This document shows, piece after piece, positions 1 through 7,800 of a stretch of 33,607 bases of DNA (position 1 is its first letter; each line of letters begins with the position of its first letter). This DNA comes from an uncultured Collinsella sp. (GTDB lineage Bacteria; Actinomycetota; Coriobacteriia; Coriobacteriales; Coriobacteriaceae). The stretch covers positions 1 to 33,607 of the forward strand of contig CAUBQN010000003.1 of the NCBI GenBank assembly GCA_958438125.1, given 5' to 3'. The position numbers were made by a program, and so were the translations under genes. Under the pieces are notes generated by a model that saw only the letters and a list, made by a program, of their open reading frames with translations, ran no database searches and was not told the origin of the DNA.

Positions 1-1738
1 CGAGCTCGGTGTAGGCAAAGTAGGTCTTCTCTTTGCAGTTGATCTCGTAGAGCGGCGACTCGGCGATATACACGTAACCTTCGTCGATAAGCGTGGGCAC
101 CAGGCGGTAAAGCATGGTGAGCACGAGCGTGCGGATGTGGTAACCGTCGACGTCGGCGTCCGTACAGATGATGACCTTGTTCCAGTTGAGGTTGTCCAGG
201 TCAAAGGCACCGAGGTTCTTGATGCGCTTGTCCTTGATTTCCACGCCGCAGCCCAGCACGCGCATGAGATCCATGATGATGTCGGACTTAAAGATGCGCG
301 GATAGTCTTCCTTCAAGCAGTTGAGGATCTTACCGCGGACGGGCATAACGCCCTGGAACTCGGCATCGCGCGACGTGCGAATGGCGCCTGCTGCCGAGTC
401 GCCCTCTACGATGTAGATCTCGCGACGGCTCTTGTCCTTGGAGCGGCAGTCGATGAATTTTTGCACGCGGTTGGCCATGTCGGTCTTCTGCTGCAAGTTG
501 GTCTTGATGCTCTGGCGCGTCTTCTCGGCATTCTCTCGCGAGCGCTTGTTGATGAGCACCTGCTCCATGATCTTGTTGGCGGCGTCCTTGTTCTCGATCA
601 GGTAGGTCGAGAGGCGCTCCTTAAAGAAGGCAGTCATGGCCTGCTGGATAAAGCGGTTATTGATGGCCTTCTTGGTCTGGTTCTCGTAGGACGTCTGGGT
701 GGAGAAGCAGTTGGTCACTAGCACCAGGCAGTCCTGGACGTCCTGCCACTTAATGCCGCTCTCGTTTTTGTTGTATTTGCCCTGTTGCTTAATGTAGGCA
801 TCGATGGCGCTGGTCAGAGCGCTGCGGGCCGCCTTCTCGGGTGAGCCACCGTTCTCGAGCCACGATGAGTTGTGGTAGTACTCCTGCATCATGAAAGTGC
901 GCGAGAAGCACATGCACGCGGTGATTTTTACGTTGTAATCGGGCAGGTCCTCGCGATCGCGACCGCGACGATCGGCCTCGATAAAGAAGGGCTCGGTGAG
1001 GTAGTCGGTACCGACCTTCTCGAGCACGTAGTCCTCGATGCCCTTGGGATAGCAAAAGTCCTCTTCGGAAAACTCGCCATCGTCGCCCTCAATGCGCAGG
1101 CGGAAGGTCACGTTGGCGTTGACCACGGCCTGGCGGCGCATGGTCTCGCGATACCAGTCGTGGGGAATGCTGATCGAGGTAAAGACCTCAAGATCGGGGC
1201 GCCACTTGATGGTGGTGCCGGTGCGGTTCTCGTCGCTGGGCTCAATCTCGAGTGCCTTCTTTTTGGCACCGACGACCTTGCCCTTCTTAAAGTGCAGGGA
1301 GTACTTGTTGCCGTCGCGCCAAACCGTGACGTCCATGTATTCGGAGGCGTACTGGGTCGCGCACGAGCCCAGGCCGTTGGTACCGAGCGAGAAGTCGTAG
1401 TCGCCGCCCTGGTTGTTGTTGTATTTGCCACCTGCGTAGAGCTCGCAAAAGACGAGCTCCCAGTTAAAGCGCTTCTCGGAGGGGTTCCAGTCGAGCGGGC
1501 AGCCGCGGCCGTTGTCCTCTACCTGAATGGAACCATCGCGAAAGGCGGTAAGGGTGATGAGCTTGCCGTAGCCCTGGCGCGCCTCGTCAACGGCGTTGGA
1601 CAGGATCTCGAAGGCGGCATGCGCGCAGCCGTCGAGTCCGTCCGAGCCAAAGATGACGGCGGGGCGCAGGCGTACGCGCTCCTCGTCCTTGAGCTGGCGG
1701 ATACTGTCGTTACCATAGTTTGCGGTGTTTTTTGCCAT
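1..1738 (-). CDS. Type IIA DNA topoisomerase subunit B (GyrB/ParE-like), 3' end missing
   Basis: This is the ATPase/TOPRIM subunit of a type II topoisomerase, which uses ATP to pass DNA strands together with a GyrA/ParC partner. About 579 codons are visible from an ATG at 1738; the C-terminus lies beyond the left edge. The GHKL ATPase region is seen as EILSNAVDEA (about residues 44-53), VEDNGRGCP (about 73-81) and GTNGLGS. The TOPRIM domain shows EGDSAAG with Glu445 and DADVDGYHIRT starting at Asp527. These differ from the classical EGDSAGG and DADVDGSHI, and the ATP-lid motif is GTNGLGSCATQ rather than GLHGVGAS. It is therefore a divergent GyrB-like branch rather than textbook GyrB. A GyrA-like partner would be expected just beyond the left edge. 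An AAGGAG at 1755-1760 sits 16 nt before the start, which is rather far. Family assignment is firm; gyrB versus parE is not decided. Confidence 0.93.
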   Translation of the reverse strand, partial: MAKNTANYGNDSIRQLKDEERVRLRPAVIFGSDGLDGCAHAAFEILSNAVDEARQGYGKLITLTAFRDGSIQVEDNGRGCPLDWNPSEKRFNWELVFCELYAGGKYNNNQGGDYDFSLGTNGLGSCATQYASEYMDVTVWRDGNKYSLHFKKGKVVGAKKKALEIEPSDENRTGTTIKWRPDLEVFTSISIPHDWYRETMRRQAVVNANVTFRLRIEGDDGEFSEEDFCYPKGIEDYVLEKVGTDYLTEPFFIEADRRGRDREDLPDYNVKITACMCFSRTFMMQEYYHNSSWLENGGSPEKAARSALTSAIDAYIKQQGKYNKNESGIKWQDVQDCLVLVTNCFSTQTSYENQTKKAINNRFIQQAMTAFFKERLSTYLIENKDAANKIMEQVLINKRSRENAEKTRQSIKTNLQQKTDMANRVQKFIDCRSKDKSRREIYIVEGDSAAGAIRTSRDAEFQGVMPVRGKILNCLKEDYPRIFKSDIIMDLMRVLGCGVEIKDKRIKNLGAFDLDNLNWNKVIICTDADVDGYHIRTLVLTMLYRLVPTLIDEGYVYIAESPLYEINCKEKTYFAYTEL

Positions 1739-1792
1739 ACTCGCTCTCTCGGTGCTCCTTTGCTGCGTTTAAGTCATATAGATAGTCAAGGT

Positions 1793-1821
1793 AGCATAGC
1801 CCAGCCCACAGACGATTCCAA
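1793..1821 (-). promoter_or_regulatory. Candidate sigma-70 promoter of the topoisomerase gene
   Basis: On the minus strand TTGGAA (1816-1821) is followed after 17 nt by TATGCT (1793-1798), about 55 nt before the topoisomerase start. Spacing is ideal and each hexamer matches consensus at four positions. Predicted from sequence only. Confidence 0.45.
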
Positions 1822-1835
1822 CCAACACGAAATCC

Positions 1836-1853
1836 ATCGAACAACCGTTCGAT
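1836..1853. other. Short perfect hairpin between ATPase and topoisomerase genes
   Basis: ATCGAAC and GTTCGAT form a 7-bp stem around the loop AACC. It lies 43 nt after the ATPase stop and just upstream of the topoisomerase promoter. No T-tract follows on the minus strand, so it is a weak terminator at best and could equally be an operator. Confidence 0.35.
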
Positions 1854-1895
1854 TAGATAATGAATGCTTGGAATGCGGGAGGGATCTGTCCTGTC

Positions 1896-3278
1896 CTATC
1901 CAAACATCTGCGGCAGGTCGATGAAGACGGTTCGATCGCTTTCGCCAGCTTCGAAGCCCGAACGGGAGAAGAATCCATAGCGATGGCACTTGAGTCCCGT
2001 TGCCTCGACTTGGGCGATTTCCTCGTCGACCATTTTTTGCGTGATGGGGGATTTGCGGAACTTTGCTTCGTAGAATGCGTAGCCCTCGGGGTCTTGCGTT
2101 ACCACATCGAATTCGCCGCTCGTTTTGTTTGCGGGGTCGTCGTACCAGTACTTGCCTATGGCGTCGAAAGCCGGTTCGATCTTGCCGGTCCTGTTCTGCC
2201 GCACGAGGTATTGACGGCAGATCTCCTCGAACATATGAGGAACGTAGTTTTCCTCGAAGTCTTGGAAGACGTGACGATCATAGAAGACTTCCGGGTCGAG
2301 CAGCTGACGCGCTGAGGCATTGCGGAAAACATAGCGATAGTAAAAGAGCGAAAGCGGATCCACTACAAAGTAGCCAGACTTGCGCTTGTTCGTAGGGTCG
2401 TTGATGGGTGCACGCTTTTGGACGATTTCGAGTGACATGAGCTTGTCGAGCACGTCTGCCATGGCCGGACCGCTCGAGACGTGCGACTGTGCCAGCACGT
2501 CCCCCCAACGGGAGTAGCCTTGTGCGAGAGCCCCGAAAACTTCGTTGGCGTTGGTCATCTTCGAGATCTCGGCGTTGAGATAGGACGGCACCTCGCTTTC
2601 TAAGCGGGCGCCAGGTTCCGTGACGAGCTCGATGATGTTGTCGCGTACGCTTTGGGATTGATCGATGAGGCGATTGTAAAAGGGGATACCGCCAAAAACG
2701 CTATAGAGCCGCACCTTGTCCTCGGGCGAGAACGCGGGATAGAACTTCGCAGCGTCAAAGTAATCCATGGGCTTAAGCTCAAGCGCGAGATCAATTCGCC
2801 CGTAGAGGGGGCTTTCATGCTCGATGAGGGATTTCATAATCTCAACGTAGGAGCCGCACAGGACAATGTTTAAACGTGAGTCTTCCCTGTGGGCGTCGAT
2901 TGAGGTCTGAAGAATGCTGTCTAAGCCTTTAACCGCATCTCTCAAGTAGGGGTATTCGTCGAGAACGAGGGTAATGTTCTTGTCTTTAGCTTGGGCAAAC
3001 AGAAATTCGATGAGCTCGCGGATGCCTGTGAAGGCGAGCGGAGGAAAGCTCAGCGCTTCAGCAACAAGGACGGACAGACTCTCGAGGTTGTCTGCCTCGG
3101 AGGTTTGGCGGCACTCGTAATAGACCGTTGCGACGTCCGACAAATCGGTTAGCGCCTGCTTGATGAGCTCACTTTTTCCGACGCGACGCCTGCCGTAAAT
3201 GAGAACATTGCGCTGCTCGGGTGCTTTGAGCGTTTTCTTAATACGGGCGAGCTCACGCTCCCTGCCAATAAATTCCAC
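1896..3278 (-). CDS. AAA ATPase with C-terminal DUF234-like nuclease-fold domain
   Basis: A 460-residue protein of the archaeal-type ATPase_2/DUF234 family, whose cellular role is poorly known. The N-terminus has a Walker A GRRRVGKS (residues 29-36) and a Walker B LVLDEY (about 104-109). The middle is a helical/winged region. The C-terminus (about 387-410) carries GEFDVV followed by YEAKF (Glu404, Lys406), resembling the D...ExK pattern of PD-(D/E)xK nucleases, as expected for DUF234. Length is normal for the family. The start is a GTG at 3278 preceded by GGAAGGAA, so translation probably begins there. Strikingly, the upstream region consists of large inverted repeats (3293-3316 and 3347-3385) that overlap its likely promoter. 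The gene is alone on this strand apart from the topoisomerase downstream. Such ATPases are scattered and often strain-variable, which is family knowledge and is not shown here. Confidence 0.88.
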   Translation of the reverse strand: MEFIGRERELARIKKTLKAPEQRNVLIYGRRRVGKSELIKQALTDLSDVATVYYECRQTSEADNLESLSVLVAEALSFPPLAFTGIRELIEFLFAQAKDKNITLVLDEYPYLRDAVKGLDSILQTSIDAHREDSRLNIVLCGSYVEIMKSLIEHESPLYGRIDLALELKPMDYFDAAKFYPAFSPEDKVRLYSVFGGIPFYNRLIDQSQSVRDNIIELVTEPGARLESEVPSYLNAEISKMTNANEVFGALAQGYSRWGDVLAQSHVSSGPAMADVLDKLMSLEIVQKRAPINDPTNKRKSGYFVVDPLSLFYYRYVFRNASARQLLDPEVFYDRHVFQDFEENYVPHMFEEICRQYLVRQNRTGKIEPAFDAIGKYWYDDPANKTSGEFDVVTQDPEGYAFYEAKFRKSPITQKMVDEEIAQVEATGLKCHRYGFFSRSGFEAGESDRTVFIDLPQMFG

Positions 3279-3292
3279 TTACTCGGTTCCTT

Positions 3293-3316
3293 CCGACTCG
3301 GTTTTGTCCGAGTTAA
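3293..3316. repeat. Inverted partner copy of the ATPase upstream repeat
   Basis: The reverse complement of these 24 bases matches 3347-3370 at 23 of 24 positions. The two copies therefore form a large inverted repeat with a 30-nt spacer directly upstream of the ATPase start. The core is ACTCGGTTTTGTCCGAGT. A shorter related piece, ACTCGGTTCC, lies at 3281-3290 beside the RBS. Confidence 0.8.
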
Positions 3317-3346
3317 TTGTATCGCATGGATCAGTTTATGCTCGAG

Positions 3347-3385
3347 TTTACTCGGACAAAACCGAGTCGGTTCTGCCCGAGTAAA
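3347..3385. repeat. 39-bp near-perfect palindrome upstream of the ATPase gene
   Basis: Two 19-nt arms, beginning TTTACTCGG and ending CCGAGTAAA, meet at a single central G (3366). They pair at 17 of 19 positions. The left arm plus centre also pairs with 3293-3316, so two alternative hairpins are possible. It lies about 70 nt before the ATPase start and could be an operator, a recombination site or a regulatory RNA fold. Confidence 0.8.
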
Positions 3386-3681
3386 TTTGAAGGCGGCCGA
3401 ATGCGTCTTGCTGCGTTTGCGGTTGGATACGTTGTCGAAAACGTGTCGTGCGGATTGTTGGATCGAATCGAACATTGGGACAGACGTCTCGTTTTATGGG
3501 CCGGGGGCGTGCATGTGCGAGTTCTTTTGGCCCATAAGGAACGCTGGTGGGTCGTTATTTGGGCCACGGGTCACTTCGCCGGCGCCGTGTTTCGTCATAC
3601 GCTCATAGTGGAAGCCGATGCCACGGGGTCGACTTGGGACTCGGGCAATGGATGAGCTGCAAGCCGAAAGGAGCGGTGAGA
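3386..3681. other. Intergenic region without a recognisable gene
   Basis: About 300 nt separate the ATPase palindrome from the lipoprotein gene. A short frame from ATG 3400 to 3655 with GAAGG before it could encode about 85 residues, but it resembles nothing I know and lacks convincing composition. A 9-bp inverted repeat TTATGGGCC (3494-3502) and GGCCCATAA (3529-3537) is present. I see no clear promoter. Confidence 0.4.
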
Positions 3682-4701
3682 ATGATGAGGCCCATGACAA
3701 AGAAACTGCTGTTAGGAATTCCCACCGTGACGCTTTCGGCCGTGCTGGCGTGTACAGTGGCCGGCTGTGGCGGTAGTGCTCCGAGCGGCTCGCCTGGCGG
3801 TTCGGGCGGCAGCGCGCCTGTGCAGGAAAAGCCCAGGGCCTATGATTCGCAGACGGTCGAGGTGGCAGGCATTACCTATGAGTCGGTGGCTCACGGTACG
3901 TTCTATCGCGGCGATGCCAAGCTGCAGGACGGCTTTTACCTGCACATCAAGATCACCAACAACAACACAAAGAACAGGACGTTCAGTTCCTTTAACGTGC
4001 ATGCTGCCCAGGGCGATCTTGAGGCAGGCGACCCGTTGTTTACTTCCGGCAAGGCGGCCGTGCTCGACTACGTTGCAAGCGAGGCTCCCGATGAGCTGCA
4101 CGAGGGCATCGACCTTTCCGAGAGGCCAGATATCGGCCCGGGCGAGACCGTTGAGTACGTGTATTTCTGGGCGCCCAAGACGGCGTACTACGGGCCCATC
4201 ACTGTCGAGTTCGTAGACGCTTATGCCCCCGCCAAGAATCATGAGGCCATGCACTTTGACACCACGGGATGCGAGACCAAGGAGTTCAAGGCGGCCGGCG
4301 GCGTGGCCGATTCTGGCGAGAAGGCAGATTTAACGGGCATCGACTGCGCATCGTACAGCATCGAGGCCGCCGATGGGTACACGCTGGATTCGTCCGACGA
4401 AGAGCGCGAAAAGGCAAACTTCTTCCACGACGAGACTGGAGGACGCCTGAACATCAGCATCTTCCCGCGCTCGCCGGAGGAAGAGGTTGCAAGCCTAGAG
4501 CAGGTCTACGAAGGCAAGGAGACAACAACCGACCAGGTCGAGTACAACGGCATAACGTGGCTGCGCTTTACCGGTCCCGACAACGGCCATACGCTGTTTG
4601 CGACGGCTCCCGCGACGGGCGAGACCGTCCGCGTGTCGATTGGCTGGAAGATCGATTGGGACGCCGCCGCGCCCATGATGGAGGCATTGAAGCTCAAGTA
4701 G
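3682..4701 (+). CDS. Secreted lipoprotein with DUF5067/DUF4352-like domain
   Basis: A predicted surface lipoprotein of 339 residues, of unknown function. The start is the ATG at 3682 because AAAGGAG (3667-3673) sits 8 nt before it; the frame is open further upstream but without a ribosome site. The N-terminus has a positive stretch MTKK, a hydrophobic core and the lipobox TVAGC with lipidated Cys29. A Gly/Ser-rich linker follows (about residues 30-46). Residues about 55-180 contain the ITNNNTK...F and PGETVEYVYFW pattern of an immunoglobulin-like fold of the DUF5067/DUF4352 type, usually found in Gram-positive lipoproteins. The last 120 residues look like a separate small domain. It is probably a single-gene unit ending at a strong terminator. 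The domain name is a moderate-confidence assignment from pattern. Confidence 0.82.
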   Translation: MMRPMTKKLLLGIPTVTLSAVLACTVAGCGGSAPSGSPGGSGGSAPVQEKPRAYDSQTVEVAGITYESVAHGTFYRGDAKLQDGFYLHIKITNNNTKNRTFSSFNVHAAQGDLEAGDPLFTSGKAAVLDYVASEAPDELHEGIDLSERPDIGPGETVEYVYFWAPKTAYYGPITVEFVDAYAPAKNHEAMHFDTTGCETKEFKAAGGVADSGEKADLTGIDCASYSIEAADGYTLDSSDEEREKANFFHDETGGRLNISIFPRSPEEEVASLEQVYEGKETTTDQVEYNGITWLRFTGPDNGHTLFATAPATGETVRVSIGWKIDWDAAAPMMEALKLK

Positions 4702-4731
4702 CGGGTTGCGATTCCCATGTCAGGCGACTCA

Positions 4732-4766
4732 GGGCTGGCTCCGAGTTATCGGGGCCAGCCCCTTTT
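4732..4766 (+). terminator. Rho-independent terminator of the lipoprotein gene
   Basis: GGGCTGGC (4732-4739) pairs with GCCAGCCC (4754-4761). Inside, CCGA pairs with TCGG around GTTA. A C and four T follow. Confidence 0.85.
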
Positions 4767-4813
4767 GGTGTTCGATGAGCCGAGTCGGCGTCTCTCACAA
4801 AAGTAACTAGGAG

Positions 4814-7800
4814 CTAGCGAGACCTATCCGAATTGACCTCATTGGCGGTGTCTTTTTCGAGCGCCGTGCGGCGGGCGCTGTAGGCGATGAGGCCGGCGCC
4901 TGCCGCGGCGAGTGCTGTAGCGGCTGCCGTAAGGGGAGCATTGACATCGCCCGTGCCAGCGAGCGCGCCCGCTTTTCCGGAGCGCTTGTTATTGCTGTGG
5001 TCCTTGCCACTGCCGGAGCTCCTTCCGCCGGAGCCGCCGCCCTCGTCGGTACCGCCGCCACTCGAGCCGCCATCGTCGTCTGCTGTCATCGGGGCGTCGT
5101 GAAGTTCTGTCGTATCCGCGCTGTCGCATACGCCGACCTGAACTTCTGAGCGTTCGCATGCCGCGTCGGGCACATGAAGCTCGTGCAGTACGGCACCCAG
5201 CGCCGAGTTTGCGCCCGGTCGAATTTCCTCGAGCGTTACGGGATCGAGCGCCACCAGATTACGCGCCTTCGCATACAGCGTTACGCGTTTGCCCACTTCG
5301 TCGCTCCAACTCTCGGGGATAGCGAAGCTCATGCGGAACTGTGCCGTGCAACCCGGTGCCAGCACGGCGTTGCCACTGTCGGCTACCAGCGGGTGCGTTG
5401 CAAAAGGTGTGCCCAGCGTTTCGAGCGCGTACTTCACGTGTGCCATGTCGTTGACCGAAGCGTCCTCGGCAAGCTCTGGATCGTAGATCGATGCCATGCG
5501 TGTGTTCGCTCCGAACCCGATGGATGCGCTGGAGAACGGCTGGCTGGAGCCCTCTCGGTACAGATCGATTGTGCCGGCGGTCAGCAAGGTGTTGCCGTCG
5601 TTTCGCACCGTGACCATGAAGGATTCGCCTGCTGCTCCGGGCACCACCGCGCCCGAGGTAGCGACTGCGCCCGTCGGAGTGGCACACGCCACCAAGGGCA
5701 CTTCGATGCCGTGTAGTTCTGCCTCGCTCTTCTCCGCGCTCACAATGTGCGTGGCGAGCGCGGAGAGCATGCTCCCCGACGTCAAAAATGTCGTTATCTG
5801 ATCGACGGGATGGTCCAGCTCGCACATCACGAACGGCTCCGTAAACAGATCGCCTGCCAAGGTGCTGGCGAAGATGCGGAAGTGCTTGCCCATCACTGCT
5901 ACCGGGTTGCCTTCTTCGTCGTAGGTTTGCCCCACCTTGCCATCGGTGTTCTCTACATAGAGCACGCACCTGCCGTTGTTGCTTACGCTAAACGATGCCG
6001 GGCCACAGCCTGCGGCACCCACGGGCTGCGTTGCAAATGCCGATGCGCCTCGCGTCCAAGTAATATGCTGCAGTTGCTCGTTGACGGTAGCCAAAAAGCC
6101 CGTGTGCTGCGGCCACGGCACCGCGTGGGGTACTGTGGCATCTGGCGACATAACGCCCCAGCTCGCAATGGACTGGCCGATCACGGCGTACGATGCACAG
6201 CCACAACCGCCTGCGGTCTCGTATGCAATGGGCACCACCATTTTGCCGTTGATATTCTCGGGCGCGCCGAGCTCGATGCTCGACGGTGCCTGCGGAAAGC
6301 GGAGGACCTGACGGAACGTGAGACTGTCGCCCGAAACGTCCGACCACAGGGTAAAGCACTCCAGCGCAACCTCGGCCTCGCTGCCGAGCGTCTTTTCTGC
6401 GGTGGTTCCGCGGCGGTGGAGGTAGGCGCCCGACAGGCGCCCGTCGACAAGTGTCTTGCCCACCGTGATGCGTGGGCACTGCAGGCAATGGTAGCCATCC
6501 TCCTGAAGGCGGCCGCGCGAGATGCTGCGCCACGACGTGTGCGATATCACGCGAACTCCGTCGTTGCTTATGCGCAGGCGCACAACGGACAGTATGCCGG
6601 ATGTGCTCGCCGTATCGAAAAGGGTGTTGTCGCCGGCGGGGCGCTCGCCCGAGACCAGCAGCACGTAGGCGTCCTGGTTTCCTCTTCCGTCCGTATATTC
6701 CACTACGTCGAAGTCGTAATCGTATATGCTGTCGCGCTCCACGTCGCCCTCGCCAAACCCAAGGGGAAAGTCCACAGGCGTGGGAGCGGACCACGTCCCG
6801 TTTGCCTTTGTGTGTACCACCAGGCGCGAGCGACCATTGTCGCCGTAGCGCACCGAGGCGATACGGAACAGGCATTCTACGCCGGCAATCATTGCCAGCT
6901 TCATGTGGGCTTCGCTGAGCACGCCAGCAAACAGCACGTTGTCGCTCGAGGGCTTGATGCCGCCACGCTCGTCCTCCGACACGCCGGCAGAATCGGCGTT
7001 CGGGTCGTCAACGGTGTTCGTTGCCTGACCGATGTAGGTGTACTCATACATCGGCGCGGCGTTTTCGTCGTTCTCTATCAGTGCATGGACGAAATGCTCG
7101 ATCTGTCCCGTGTCGTCGCTTTCTGCATCCGCCTCGAGCTCAATGCGCGTGACCGCCCGATCCCAATCGCGCACGACAGGCGCGGCGTTTACGGCAGTGG
7201 CCTTAACCTCGGCGCGTGCGAGCAGCTCGGCGTTGGTGACGATGGTGGCCGATGCGATAAATTGCGGAACGCCGCCCGCCTCGATGTTGCCGGGCGTGCC
7301 GAAGCGGGCGTCCAGCGTGTAAGGCGTATCTCCACCCAATGCGAGCTCAGAGCGCTGGAGCGCATACTGGTCGCCATTGTTCACCGACATATTCCACGAA
7401 TCGATGAGTGTGGGCCACGACCCCGACCAAGCCTTGGTGGTCCACTTGAACATTACGAACTGGAGTATCACATCGACATCGACGTCTGCACCTACGCGCA
7501 GTCGCGGAAGCTGGTGTCCATCCGCCTTCTCGTACCCAATGAACAGCGTGAGGGATGCGGCGCCGCGCACGGCAGACGAAGCGACGCCTGCAACGCCGGC
7601 GCCAAAGGTGACGGCGAGCCCGATCTGGATGGTGAACGAGCCCGACGTGTTTGAATAGTCGAGCGAAATGTTTTTAAAAAACGCCGCGCCGCTGCCGTGC
7701 GTGTGGGCACCCACGGCGAGCGCCAGTTTTGCCAGCACCCAGGGGTTGACGTTTAGGAAAAATGGCACCGGTCCTAGGGTAAACTGCTCGGTCCAATTGA

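Noticed and set aside
872..1924. 350-codon plus-strand frame
   Set aside because: Antisense of the topoisomerase gene, running into the ATPase 3' end.
3317..3655. 112-codon plus-strand frame upstream of the lipoprotein
   Set aside because: It reads through the palindrome, has no recognisable fold and only a weak GAAGG before an internal ATG; kept as an intergenic note.
5747..7654. 635-codon open frame on the plus strand
   Set aside because: It is antisense to the giant surface protein, with no start signal and biased residues; a shadow of GC-rich codons.
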